Below are positions 30,727 to 40,082 of a stretch of DNA of 41,064 nt, piece after piece. Below the pieces are notes generated by a model that was not told the DNA's origin, ran no database searches, and saw nothing but the letters and a program-made list of their open reading frames with translations. Source of the stretch: an uncultured Eubacteriales bacterium (GTDB lineage: Bacteria > Bacillota > Clostridia > Christensenellales > UBA1242). The stretch's first letter is position 1. Every line of letters starts with the position of its first letter. The stretch is taken from the NCBI GenBank assembly GCA_905187655.1, contig CAJJIV010000002.1, positions 1-41,064 on the forward strand. Direction: 5' to 3'. A program made the position numbers and the translations under genes.

Positions 30727-33700
30727 ATGAGAATTTTTAAGGCAGATAACAATAAAGATATTATTGATGCAATACTAGCAGAGGTTGCCGGCAAGGTAAC
30801 AGACCATAATTGTAGTATTGTCCTTTTGGTGCCTGAAAAATTGTCGCTTTCAATTGAAAGAGAACTTTTGTTTCGTTCTCCAGTTAAGGCCATTACTAAT
30901 GTTTCGGTAATTACCCCATCTAGGCTTCTGCATAAATTAATTAATTCTGATAGTAATTACATACCAAAGGAAGCGGGTGTTATGATTATCAAAAAGTTAA
31001 TTTTAGATAATTATGACAAGTTGGTTTGCTTTAAAAAAACAGCAAAAACAATGGGCTTTGCCCAAAATATTTACGATACAATTAGCCAATTAAAAAACAG
31101 CAGGGTTACGCCCGAAGATTATTATGAACGAGTACAAAACGTTGGCACTTCGCTTAAAATTAAATTGCAAGATATATTTTTGCTTTATAGTGAATATGAA
31201 AAGTTTATTAGTCAAAAAAGTTTGATTGATGCATCAGACCGGTTTGACTTATTGGCATCTTTAATTTTAACCAGTCCACAAATTAAAAAGAGTGATTTTT
31301 ATTGCTTTGGTTTTGATAATATGTCTAATTCTGGCATGCAGGTATTTAAGAATATTTGTAAAACGGCAAAGTCAGTTACCTTTGGCTGTGTGGATTTTTA
31401 TGGAAAAAATAATAGTTATATTTATAAACCGGAGATGCTAGAAAATGTTAATAAACTGGCGGAAGAACTTTTAATTTTCCCAACAGAAATTATGTTAAAT
31501 TCTAACAAAAATAGTGTTATGTCACACATAAGAGATAACCTATATGCTTATCCTTATTCAAAGAAAAAGATTACAAGTGAAGTAAATTTGCTTGAATGTA
31601 AAACAATTGAAGATGAAGTTAAGTTTGTTGCCGAAAGAATTAGGAGAAGAGTAATTGAAGATAAAGTTAGGCATGCTGATCTTGCGGTAATTTGTTCAAA
31701 TTTAAATTCTTATGCTGGTACTATAAGAACCATTTTTGCCGATTATGAAATTCCTATTTTTATTGATGAACAAGAAAAATTTTCTTCGCACCCTTTGGTA
31801 AGGTTTTTTGTGAGTTTGTTTGGGTGTTATCGAAGGAATTTTGCTAGTGATGAGTTTATTGCATTATTTAAAAATTATTTTTGTGGACTAGAAGTTTCTG
31901 TGCAAAATGAATTGGAAAATTATATTAATAAATACGGAATAAATTATGATAAATTTAAAAGTCCATTTGATTACGGCAAAGAAGACAAAGAAGGGAATCC
32001 ACTGGATAGTTATAAAATTGTTGAAACTGCAAGAATTGAAATTGTTGGAAAACTTTTAAATGTTTTTGATAAATTTAACGATGCAAAATGTTGTAGTGAC
32101 CAAATAAAGGCAACCAAAAGCATTTTTGAAGAGTTTTTAATTGATGATAAAATTTCGACTTTTTCAGCCAAATTAGCAACCACAAAAGAATATGTAAATT
32201 ATGAATTGACGAAACAGATTAAAGGTAAGTTCTTAAATTTGTTAGATATGATGGAAGATTGTCTTGGAACAACCAAACTTACTTTTGATGAGTTCTATTC
32301 AATATTTATGTCTGGTATTGAAGCAAATAAGGTAAGTTTAATTCCTACAACAATAGACAATTGCTTTGTTGGTGATTTTTCAACTAGTAAATTATACAGT
32401 TATAAAGATATTTATGTGCTTGGTGCAACAGAAGGAAGTTTTCCTGTTACAATGGATGATTGTGGCATCATTCTTGACAAGGAAATTGCAACATTGTCCG
32501 ATAGTTTAAATAAAAAAATAGAGCCAACAATAAGAACTATTAATCAGAGAGAACGATATAAAGTAATTAGTTGTTTAGAGTCTTTTACTGAACATCTTGT
32601 TATTACCTACTCTAAAGTAAATGCAAACGGAGAAGAAACAAATCCAAGTTCTACTTTGTTAGATATTGCAAAGATTTTTTATGATAAAGACATAAATTCT
32701 GGCTTAGAGATTGTTCCGATTGAAAGGGTTAATCGCATAAAAACGCTTTATAGTGAAAAGGATAGGCAAAATGCATATGCATATGAGTTTGCAACAAAGA
32801 AAGTCGCTGAACATAAGTTGATGCAATTTTTAAGGGAATATAAAAAGAACAAAATATCGGCAAACTCTTTTGATGCAATTAATTCGCTTTTTGCAACTTT
32901 AAAAGAAGAAAATAAAAATTTTGAACCCAAAATAATTTCTTATGCCAACACAAGGCAAGATAAATTGTTAAATTCAAAACAGTTAATGTTTACAAACTCT
33001 AAAACAAGCATTTCGCAGTTAGAGTGCTATTTCTTGTGTCCGTTTAAGTTCTTTGCTGATTACGGCCTAAGAATTAAAGAGAAAGAAGAAAGCAACTTAA
33101 AATCGGTGGATTTTGGAAATTGTTTGCACAAAATTGCCGAGTTGTACATTAAAAATATAGATAAGTATGAATCCGGCAAAAGCATTGTTGAAAAGAAAAA
33201 AAGGTATCAAAAACTTATTGATTATGTTTTTGAGCAAGAAAAAATTAAGGTTGCAACAAACAAACACATTGTTTTGTTGCTTAAGAAGGAGGCAGAAAGG
33301 CTTATTCAAGCATTAAATTACCAATATCAATTATCTAATTTCAAACCTAAATATGAAGAGCTTGTTTTTGGTGAAAATGGTGATATTAGTGGTGTTGACC
33401 TTGGCAAAGGAATTATGCTTGAAGGTAAAATTGACCGAGTTGATGTCCTTGGTGATTGCTTTAGGGTAGTTGATTACAAAACAGGCAAAATCGACCTTAG
33501 AGCAAATAATATTTATTACGGCAATAAAATTCAGTTATTTATGTATCTTAATGCTCTTGCAACTAAAAACTTTAAGCCAGTTGGTAGTTTTTATTTTCCA
33601 ATTAAAGATATTTTTAGTGATGAAGAAAATGGGGCAATATCTACTTATACAATGGAAGGTTACTATGTTGATGATATAGTAGTTGCCAAAAATATGGACA

Positions 33701-34059
33701 CTTCACTTTCACTGGAGAACCCTGTTAGCAATTGTATAAAGGCGGTTGTTAAGCAAGATAAAAAAGCAAGTGAGACTAACGACCAGATTTTAAAGCAACA
33801 ATCTTTTACTATGTCAGATATAACACTAGGGAAGATAATGGAATATTGCCTTAATATTTCCAAAAATGCGGTAGAAGAAATTTTGGCAGGAAACATTGCA
33901 CCAACACCTCTTAAAATAAATGATGGCCTTGTATGTGATTATTGTAAATATAAAAATGTGTGTCGAAGAAATCAGCAAGACCCAATGTCGGTGCGTGTTG
34001 CGAAGCGAGGGATTGGTTTTGAGAACTTTGTTCAAACTGATGCACTCGGCAAGGAGTAA
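30727..34059 (+). CDS. addB: Helicase-nuclease AddAB, subunit AddB
   Basis: AddB is the second nuclease and Chi-recognition subunit of AddAB, the Firmicute counterpart of RecBCD for double-strand-break resection. The 1110 residues end with the RecB-type nuclease domain: KIDRVDVLGDCFRVVDYKTG (about 900-919), and the four Fe-S Cys: one in CPFKFFADYGL (about 771) and three in CDYCKYKNVC (C-x2-C-x5-C, about 1070-1079). Length is near the Bacillus protein (1166). The N-terminus, which in Bacillus AddB carries GxSGSGKT, reads MRIFKADNNKDIIDAIL with no Walker A motif. Followed by addA after seven bases. Confidence 0.95.
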   Translation: MRIFKADNNKDIIDAILAEVAGKVTDHNCSIVLLVPEKLSLSIERELLFRSPVKAITNVSVITPSRLLHKLINSDSNYIPKEAGVMIIKKLILDNYDKLVCFKKTAKTMGFAQNIYDTISQLKNSRVTPEDYYERVQNVGTSLKIKLQDIFLLYSEYEKFISQKSLIDASDRFDLLASLILTSPQIKKSDFYCFGFDNMSNSGMQVFKNICKTAKSVTFGCVDFYGKNNSYIYKPEMLENVNKLAEELLIFPTEIMLNSNKNSVMSHIRDNLYAYPYSKKKITSEVNLLECKTIEDEVKFVAERIRRRVIEDKVRHADLAVICSNLNSYAGTIRTIFADYEIPIFIDEQEKFSSHPLVRFFVSLFGCYRRNFASDEFIALFKNYFCGLEVSVQNELENYINKYGINYDKFKSPFDYGKEDKEGNPLDSYKIVETARIEIVGKLLNVFDKFNDAKCCSDQIKATKSIFEEFLIDDKISTFSAKLATTKEYVNYELTKQIKGKFLNLLDMMEDCLGTTKLTFDEFYSIFMSGIEANKVSLIPTTIDNCFVGDFSTSKLYSYKDIYVLGATEGSFPVTMDDCGIILDKEIATLSDSLNKKIEPTIRTINQRERYKVISCLESFTEHLVITYSKVNANGEETNPSSTLLDIAKIFYDKDINSGLEIVPIERVNRIKTLYSEKDRQNAYAYEFATKKVAEHKLMQFLREYKKNKISANSFDAINSLFATLKEENKNFEPKIISYANTRQDKLLNSKQLMFTNSKTSISQLECYFLCPFKFFADYGLRIKEKEESNLKSVDFGNCLHKIAELYIKNIDKYESGKSIVEKKKRYQKLIDYVFEQEKIKVATNKHIVLLLKKEAERLIQALNYQYQLSNFKPKYEELVFGENGDISGVDLGKGIMLEGKIDRVDVLGDCFRVVDYKTGKIDLRANNIYYGNKIQLFMYLNALATKNFKPVGSFYFPIKDIFSDEENGAISTYTMEGYYVDDIVVAKNMDTSLSLENPVSNCIKAVVKQDKKASETNDQILKQQSFTMSDITLGKIMEYCLNISKNAVEEILAGNIAPTPLKINDGLVCDYCKYKNVCRRNQQDPMSVRVAKRGIGFENFVQTDALGKE

Positions 34060-34066
34060 TAAATAA

Positions 34067-37000
34067 ATGGCAGAAAAAAGTACATCGCAAAAAAAAGAAA
34101 AGAAGTTAAGCATTGAACAGCAAAAATGCTTAGATGAACGAAATAAAAATCTTTTAGTATCGGCATCTGCTGGAAGTGGCAAAACTTTTATTATGATTGA
34201 ACGCATAAAAAACCTTATAATTAACAAAGAGGCTAGCGTTTTAGATTTACTTGTTGTTACATTTACAAAAGCATCTGCATTAGAAATGAAGGCTAGACTT
34301 GTGGCTGGGCTAGAAAAATTACCGGAAAAAGACGATTATATTAAACAACAACTTTTTGATGTTAACATTGCCAACATATGCACCTTGCATAGTTTTTGTG
34401 CACGTCTTTTAAAAACCTATTTTTATGAAGTTGGTCTTGACCCTTCTTTTATAATGATTGATGAAATTGAAGGAAGACAACTAAAAGAAAAGGCTTTAAC
34501 CAAACTTATTGATAATGCTTTTATGCGACAAGATGAAAAATTTTTTACGCTTTATGAAATGTTTTCTTCTAATCGTAAAGAAGATAATTTTAGGGAACTT
34601 ATTATCTCTTTTTATGAGTATGCCTTAAATATGGTGGATTTTGACAGGTGGTTTGAAGAAAAAATTACCAGCGCATATGATTTAGATTTAAAGAAAAATA
34701 TTTGTGCAAATTTTATTAATAGCACGATGATTGAAGAGTTTACATGGTTAAAACAAAGGGCAGATGAATTGTTGGAGCAATTTAATAACGATAAAGAAGA
34801 AAAACTAATTGCTTACCTTAACACATTGTATGTAAATTTGCTTAAAATTAAAGAGAATAACGACTTTGAACAAAATCGAAAAAATTCTATTATGTTTGAA
34901 CCAATTGTTCAGCTTAGAGTTAAATGTGAAAAAGAAGAGAACAAGGAGCTTTTAAAAGAGTTCAGAGATAGTGTGGCAAGTGCGATAAAAAAGGCAGAAA
35001 CGCTATATTTTGTTTCTAATGACAAGTTTATGGATAGGGTTTCTGTTGTTAAAGACCAAATTATTGCTCTTAAATCATATGTGGATGAATTTGCTGACAT
35101 TTATGGTGAATTAAAACGAGAGAAAGTTGCACTTGACTATTCCGACCTTGAAAGATTTACCTTGCAATTACTTAGCAACAGTGAAATTCAACAAGTAATT
35201 AAAGAACGATTTAAGTATGTTTTTGTAGACGAATATCAGGACATTAACGAGGTTCAAGAGGCAATTTTGCAAGCGGTTTCTGGGGCGGATAATTTGTTTA
35301 TGGTTGGAGATGTTAAACAAAGCATATACAGATTCCGCGGATCAGAACCTCAGATATTTGTTGATAAATACAATAGATTTAAGACTAATGCTGACCAACA
35401 AAATATGGCATTAGACTTAAACTGCAATTTTAGAAGCAATAAAGACATTCTAGATTTTTGCAACGAAGTATTTGCTCGGTCTATGACAAGTGATTTTGGT
35501 GGGGTTGATTACGCTAAAAATTCTATGCTTGTTAAGGGCGGAGATAATGTGTTATCGGTGGCGACAAGGGAAGACCCTGTTGTTAGCATTAATTTGATAG
35601 AAACAGTGCAGTCTAGGACACAATTGGAGGAGTTTTTAGAACCATATAGTGTAAAAAAACACAAAAATGAAGATGAAGAAGTTTTAAAACGGGCTTCAGT
35701 TGAAGGTAATATTTTAGCACAAAAGATTAACGAACTTGTAAAAAAAGATGTTTATATTGAAAAAGATGGAGAGAAACGCAAACTAGGGTACAATGATATA
35801 ACGGTGTTAACAATTAGCCGTGGTGAATATCTTGAAGTTGTTTTAAAAGAACTTACAAAGCAAGGTATTCCATATTCATCAGATATTAAGCAAGATATTT
35901 TTGATGAATATAATATGAATGTTTTGAAAAGTTTATTAGAACTTATTGAAAATAGATATAACGATATTGCTTTGCTTGCGGTGCTTGGCTCTGATGTATT
36001 TACTTTTAGTTTAAATGACCTTGCCATAATAAGAAAAAACGACAAAACATCTAAATTTTTTTATCAAGCATTTGAAAATAGTTTAAATAACGAGGGTGTA
36101 CCATCTTTAATAAGAGATAAAGTTTTTGATTTTATTAACACAATTAACAAGTTTAACTTTATAAGCAAGTTTACACCAGTAGATGAATTAATTAAAAGAG
36201 TAATAAAAGAAACAAAATTTAAAGAAGTTGTGTTACAGCAAGAAAATGGTGATGTTGTTATGTCTAACATAACTAAACTATTAAACTTTTTAAATGGTAA
36301 AAATTATAATGAGTCTTTAACAAAGTTTTTAGAAACACTTAAAGAAAATCCAATTTGTTTTGAAGAAGATTCTTTTGATAATGGTGTAAAAATTACTACT
36401 ATACATCAAAGTAAGGGACTTGAATATCCCGTTGTTATGCTTATTGGTGCTGGCAGGCAACTATTAAACAGCAAAGACAGAAGCGAACTGCTGTTTTCTA
36501 GAAAACTTGGGCCGGCAATTCCTTATTTCAATTTAGAAGAACATGTAAAGTCTTGTACTTTAAATTCGCTTGCGATTTCAAATGAAAATGAAAGTGATGA
36601 ACTTAAAGAAAAATTAAGATTATTGTATGTTGCCCTTACAAGAGCTGTTAATTATTTGTTCATATTTGGAAGAGTGGGGCAGTCTACAAAGTTAGTGAAT
36701 CACAAACGTGCAAAGACTTTTTTAGATTGGATAATGCCAGTTGTGCAAGCTAAGCAGAATGGAGGAATGTTAACTTTTTCTAATTTTGAAGTGAATTATT
36801 TTAGTGCTGATGATACTATTGATTTGGCAGATGATAAAGAAGAAAAGAACTATAAGTTTGGTGTTGGTGATGAGAATTTTAAGTCTACCATTTCTAAGGT
36901 GCTAAATTATGAATATCCTTATAAAAAATCTACCGAAATGCCGGTTAAAACTTCGGTAAGCGAACTTATTAAAGAAGATGAAGAACAATCTTTTATTCCC

Positions 37001-37531
37001 AAACTTTTTGGTGGATTACCCAATGAATTGGCAATTGAAAAAGGTTTAGCATATCACCGTGTTATGCAACACATAGCACTGGATATAACAAGTGAAATTG
37101 GGGTTAAAGAAGCAATGGAACGACTTGTTAGCGAAGGTGTTTTGTTTGAAAGTGATTTGCAAACGGTTAACTATGTAGATATTTTTAAACTTATTAATTC
37201 TACTGTTATTAAAGATTGTATTAAGTCTTATTCAATATTAAGAGAAAAAGAATTTATTGCATTAACAAAACTTCCAAAATTAAAAGGTGAACAGACAGAC
37301 TTAGATAGTGTTGTATTGCAAGGGGTAGTAGATTTAGTTGCAATTAACAAAAATAAAGCAATTGTTATAGACTTTAAAACAAATAATTGGAAAAAAGAAG
37401 AGAATTATATAAACACATATAAAAAACAACTGGATATGTATGCAAAAGTTATTGCCGAAAGTTATAAAATTAATGACGTTAAGGAATATATATATTCGTT
37501 TAACATGGGAAAATTTATTCCAATTAATTAA
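34067..37531 (+). CDS. addA: Helicase-nuclease AddAB, subunit AddA
   Basis: AddA is the UvrD-like 3'-5' helicase with a C-terminal nuclease. The 1154 residues hold Walker A SASAGSGKT (32-40), motif Ia VVTFTKASALEM, Walker B FVDEYQDIN (about 385), VGDVKQSIYRFRGSEP, motif V TIHQSKGLEYPVV (about 778), motif VI LLYVALTRAVNYL and the nuclease GVVDLVAINKNKAIVIDFKT (about 1086-1105). Length is typical (Bacillus 1232). Operon addB-addA is conserved. Together with RecO in this window it supplies both main recombination entry routes. Confidence 0.97.
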   Translation: MAEKSTSQKKEKKLSIEQQKCLDERNKNLLVSASAGSGKTFIMIERIKNLIINKEASVLDLLVVTFTKASALEMKARLVAGLEKLPEKDDYIKQQLFDVNIANICTLHSFCARLLKTYFYEVGLDPSFIMIDEIEGRQLKEKALTKLIDNAFMRQDEKFFTLYEMFSSNRKEDNFRELIISFYEYALNMVDFDRWFEEKITSAYDLDLKKNICANFINSTMIEEFTWLKQRADELLEQFNNDKEEKLIAYLNTLYVNLLKIKENNDFEQNRKNSIMFEPIVQLRVKCEKEENKELLKEFRDSVASAIKKAETLYFVSNDKFMDRVSVVKDQIIALKSYVDEFADIYGELKREKVALDYSDLERFTLQLLSNSEIQQVIKERFKYVFVDEYQDINEVQEAILQAVSGADNLFMVGDVKQSIYRFRGSEPQIFVDKYNRFKTNADQQNMALDLNCNFRSNKDILDFCNEVFARSMTSDFGGVDYAKNSMLVKGGDNVLSVATREDPVVSINLIETVQSRTQLEEFLEPYSVKKHKNEDEEVLKRASVEGNILAQKINELVKKDVYIEKDGEKRKLGYNDITVLTISRGEYLEVVLKELTKQGIPYSSDIKQDIFDEYNMNVLKSLLELIENRYNDIALLAVLGSDVFTFSLNDLAIIRKNDKTSKFFYQAFENSLNNEGVPSLIRDKVFDFINTINKFNFISKFTPVDELIKRVIKETKFKEVVLQQENGDVVMSNITKLLNFLNGKNYNESLTKFLETLKENPICFEEDSFDNGVKITTIHQSKGLEYPVVMLIGAGRQLLNSKDRSELLFSRKLGPAIPYFNLEEHVKSCTLNSLAISNENESDELKEKLRLLYVALTRAVNYLFIFGRVGQSTKLVNHKRAKTFLDWIMPVVQAKQNGGMLTFSNFEVNYFSADDTIDLADDKEEKNYKFGVGDENFKSTISKVLNYEYPYKKSTEMPVKTSVSELIKEDEEQSFIPKLFGGLPNELAIEKGLAYHRVMQHIALDITSEIGVKEAMERLVSEGVLFESDLQTVNYVDIFKLINSTVIKDCIKSYSILREKEFIALTKLPKLKGEQTDLDSVVLQGVVDLVAINKNKAIVIDFKTNNWKKEENYINTYKKQLDMYAKVIAESYKINDVKEYIYSFNMGKFIPIN

Positions 37532-37558
37532 GATAATTTTTATAATTGTCTAAAAATA

Positions 37559-37588
37559 TTCGACAAAAGTTTTTTTGCGTGATATAAT
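37559..37588 (+). promoter_or_regulatory. Promoter with overlapping Spo0A box before the 359-residue membrane protein gene
   Basis: TTCGACA (37559-37565), the exact reverse complement of the Spo0A box TGTCGAA, sits where the -35 element is expected; TATAAT (37583-37588) follows at an 18-base spacing from TTCGAC. This overlap of 0A box and -35 region is the arrangement of Spo0A-activated sigma-A promoters in Bacillus. Confidence 0.6.
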
Positions 37589-37621
37589 TACCCTAAACAA
37601 ATATTGTGGAGTAATTTTTGT

Positions 37622-38701
37622 ATGTTTGAAACTTTGCGTACCGCATTTAAAGTGCTTGTAGCTAATTTAACCCAAGATAAACTTATTATAATTGGATTAG
37701 TTGTTCTTGGCCTTATGATTATTTGGAGCTTAACAACATTGCTTGTTAATAGCCAAGTAAGATTTAGAAGATCATGTTATAAAATAATAAGTTTTTTAAA
37801 AGACAACGAAGTTACTAGTGAAAACTACCCAAAGTTTATCAGGCTTTGGGCGGGTTTCCCTGCATCTATGCGTTTTGCATGGAAAAGATATGAAAATGCC
37901 AAGTCTGGCAAAGCAAGTGATTATCTTAATCAAAATGAATGTGTTGACCTTTACGTTTCCGGCGGTTTGCAAAAACAGAATCGTTCACTTATGAGGTCTT
38001 GTATTGCCGTTTGTGTGGCATTTATTGTTTTGTTTTCTATTTCAATAATAGGAACAACAACTTCTATTGGTGCCACAAATTGCGAGTTTACAACTTCTTT
38101 GGTTGTAGATATGCTTATTGTTCCATTTAGCTTATATTTGCTATTTATGGTAAACTATTATATTTACACAACAATAAGACATCAGCAATATAAAATTATG
38201 GTAGACGTCTTTTATGATTTGTTAGATTGTTTAGATGAAAAAATAGATTTTGATTCTATTTTTGGAAAAGACAACAAAACAATTGGTCTGGTTAGCAGTG
38301 TATATGAAAACGAAACAATGCAAATGCTAATTGAAAATGGTAAAAACAATCGAAATAAAAAGATGGACACAACAGAAGTTACCATGAGCGGAAATGGTGG
38401 CTTGACTCCACTTAAATCTGGGGTACTTGGTGTGGAAGACGTTAAAGATAGCACAAATAAAAATGTAATTAAAACAGATAAAGTAATCTCTAATAAATTA
38501 TCTGAACCAGCAGGTGAAGCAGTCTTTAAAATTAAAAATGAAGCACAGTTTTTGGAAACTGTTAATCGTGTTGATGAACTTCTTGCTAAACTTGAAACAG
38601 AGAAAAAGGGCGAAAAACGTAAGGAACTTGAAGCTGAAGTTAACATTAAAATAAAAGCACTAACAGAATACAAACAAAAAGCTAAGACTAAAAAAGAATA
38701 A
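37622..38701 (+). CDS. Hypothetical membrane protein (359 aa), possibly Spo0A-controlled
   Basis: Not recognised. Start chosen at ATG 37622 behind GGAG; the frame is open to 37604. Three hydrophobic spans are visible at about residues 21-42 (LIIIGLVVLGLMIIW), 126-145 (AVCVAFIVLFSISIIG) and 160-184 (LIVPFSLYLLFMVNYYIY), with a basic loop between the first two. Residues about 215-300 are polar and low complexity, and the C-terminal 60 residues form a charged coiled coil (VDELLAKLETEKKGEKRKEL). No catalytic motif. It follows addA but has its own promoter. The coiled-coil tail suggests protein interaction at the membrane; a role at the onset of sporulation is inferred only from the Spo0A box. Confidence 0.78.
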   Translation: MFETLRTAFKVLVANLTQDKLIIIGLVVLGLMIIWSLTTLLVNSQVRFRRSCYKIISFLKDNEVTSENYPKFIRLWAGFPASMRFAWKRYENAKSGKASDYLNQNECVDLYVSGGLQKQNRSLMRSCIAVCVAFIVLFSISIIGTTTSIGATNCEFTTSLVVDMLIVPFSLYLLFMVNYYIYTTIRHQQYKIMVDVFYDLLDCLDEKIDFDSIFGKDNKTIGLVSSVYENETMQMLIENGKNNRNKKMDTTEVTMSGNGGLTPLKSGVLGVEDVKDSTNKNVIKTDKVISNKLSEPAGEAVFKIKNEAQFLETVNRVDELLAKLETEKKGEKRKELEAEVNIKIKALTEYKQKAKTKKE

Positions 38702-38718
38702 AATTTGGAGTTTATGTA

Positions 38719-38931
38719 ATGAAAAAGAAAGTTGAAATAAAAAAGACAATGACACTAGATGAAGTTTTAAATTTAAACCCTAATGCAGAGGGCATATTAA
38801 TGGGTTTTGGAATGCATTGTTTGGGTTGTCCGTCCGCATCGGGCGAGAGCATTGAACAGGCGGCCGCTGTACACGGTGTTGACGCAGACGCGCTTGTTGA
38901 AAAAATCAACGCATATCTCGCAAGCAAATAA
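38719..38931 (+). CDS. DUF1858 domain protein, compositionally chimeric
   Basis: A 70-residue DUF1858 (ScdA-N-type, putative redox or Fe-S related) domain: TMTLDEVLNLNPNAEGILM, then the conserved GMHCLGCPSA and ESIEQAAAVHGVDADALV. The protein reads through intact, but codons to about 38,820 are AT-rich (TTA, GGT, AAA, TTG) while those after CCG TCC GCA TCG GGC GAG are GC-rich, like the genes that follow. RBS GGAG lies before ATG 38719. The two halves probably come from two genomes joined at the conserved Cys motif. Confidence 0.85.
   Translation: MKKKVEIKKTMTLDEVLNLNPNAEGILMGFGMHCLGCPSASGESIEQAAAVHGVDADALVEKINAYLASK
38806..38850. other. Composition and codon-use junction
   Basis: Left of this interval the whole window is AT-rich; right of it all genes are much richer in G+C. 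Single 60-base lines I counted gave 27% G+C (36061 line) on the left and 47% and 60% (40501 and 40081 lines) on the right. The switch falls within the conserved HCLGCPSA codons. Confidence 0.85.
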
Positions 38932-39037
38932 TTTTGCGTGCGCTGACCTCTGCCGAAACTCAAACGTACTACACTTGACCGTTTCAGCTTAGGTTTTTAC
39001 AAAAACATTAAATTTTAAAAAAATTTGAAATAAACAC

Positions 39038-39066
39038 TTGACAAATCAGCGGCAATATTATATAAT
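39038..39066 (+). promoter_or_regulatory. Sigma-A promoter of yceD-rpmF
   Basis: TTGACA (39038-39043), 17-base spacer, TATAAT (39061-39066). Confidence 0.85.
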
Positions 39067-39134
39067 AGTTGCCGTCTGTTTGTTATGTTGTATGATTCAA
39101 TATTGTACAGACGGATACTGAACGGAGGTTTTAT

Positions 39135-39638
39135 ATGAAGCTCAATCTTTTGCCCATACTTAACTTTGACGGCAAAAAAATTCATATCGATGAGAAAGTT
39201 TCTGTTTCTCCGCGTCACGATGACACTTTTAAAATCTGTTCGCCCGTTGAATTTGACGGCACGGTTCAAAACGTTGGCGGCACAATTGAGCTTTGCGGCA
39301 CTGCCGCGGCTTGGCTTAACCTAATCTGTGACCGCTGCGGCGAGGAGTATGAAACGACTCTTCGGTTTCCGATAGACGAAAGGTTTAAAAAAGCCGATGA
39401 ATTTTCGGACGTTGACGACGACCCCGATATTTCAATGCTTAAGGGTACATCGATTGACCTTGACGAGATTATTTATACGAATCTGTTCCTTAATCTGCCG
39501 TCAAAACAACTGTGCAGTGATGATTGCAAAGGTTTGTGTCCGATATGCGGAGGCAACCTTAACAAGACCGACTGTGGATGCAAGAGCGACACAACCGACC
39601 CACGGTTCGACATTCTTGACAATCTGCTCGGAAAGTAA
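39135..39638 (+). CDS. YceD/DUF177 family protein
   Basis: A 167-residue DUF177 (YceD) protein, found throughout Bacteria directly upstream of rpmF and linked to 23S rRNA accumulation; its exact function is unsettled. Characteristic features are LNLICDRCGEEYETTLRFPI (quoted to 20 residues), the DLDEIIYTNLFLNLP segment and the C-terminal Cys group (CSDDCKGLCPICGGNLNKTDCGC). RBS CGGAGG precedes ATG 39135. Belongs to the higher-GC part. Confidence 0.93.
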   Translation: MKLNLLPILNFDGKKIHIDEKVSVSPRHDDTFKICSPVEFDGTVQNVGGTIELCGTAAAWLNLICDRCGEEYETTLRFPIDERFKKADEFSDVDDDPDISMLKGTSIDLDEIIYTNLFLNLPSKQLCSDDCKGLCPICGGNLNKTDCGCKSDTTDPRFDILDNLLGK

Positions 39639-39714
39639 GTAGAATATGCAAGGTTCGCCTTGTTACGGGTTTCCCGTTATATTTAGTAATTATGAGAAAG
39701 AGGTGTATTACATT

Positions 39715-39894
39715 ATGGCAGTTCCAAAGAGAAAAACATCAAAAGCCAGAAGAGATAAAAGGAGAGCTAATTGGAAGCTTTCTGTACCGGGAATGGTAAA
39801 GTGTCCTTCCTGCGGTGAGTTCAAAATGCCTCACAGAGCTTGCAGAGCTTGCGGTTCTTACAAGGGCAAAGAGGTTATTTCGGTTGAGGCGTAA
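39715..39894 (+). CDS. rpmF: 50S ribosomal protein L32
   Basis: Fifty-nine residues starting MAVPKRKTSKARRDKRRANW with zinc-binding CPSCGEFKMPHRACRACG (two CxxC pairs). I start it at ATG 39715 with GAAAGAGGTG upstream; the longer frame from 39646 is not family-like. It lies 76 bases after yceD, the universal pairing, but plsX, which often follows, is replaced here by a terminator and the DUF512 gene. Confidence 0.97.
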   Translation: MAVPKRKTSKARRDKRRANWKLSVPGMVKCPSCGEFKMPHRACRACGSYKGKEVISVEA

Positions 39895-39934
39895 TGTCTT
39901 TATGAAATAATTTTCGGCTTTTAATGCATTATTG

Positions 39935-39967
39935 CGGCAAGGTGTTAATACCTTGCCGTTCTTTTTT
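39935..39967 (+). terminator. Intrinsic terminator after rpmF
   Basis: Stem CGGCAAGGT / ACCTTGCCG with loop GTTAAT, followed by TTCTTTTTT. Confidence 0.9.
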
Positions 39968-39980
39968 ATGCATTTTTTAC

Positions 39981-40009
39981 TTGTAATCATAACAACTTTA
40001 TGATATAAT
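39981..40009 (+). promoter_or_regulatory. Sigma-A promoter of the DUF512 gene
   Basis: TTGTAA (39981-39986), 17-base spacer, TATAAT (40004-40009), 74 bases before GTG 40083. Confidence 0.65.
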
Positions 40010-40082
40010 TATAATGTTGTATTATGCGTATAAGGTTTTATGTATGATACAAAATTCAGATATGAATCGGAGGTAATTGCCT

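Noticed and set aside
71..38701. TGA reassigned as a sense codon
   Set aside because: Conserved proteins are full length without in-frame TGA, and Trp positions use TGG.
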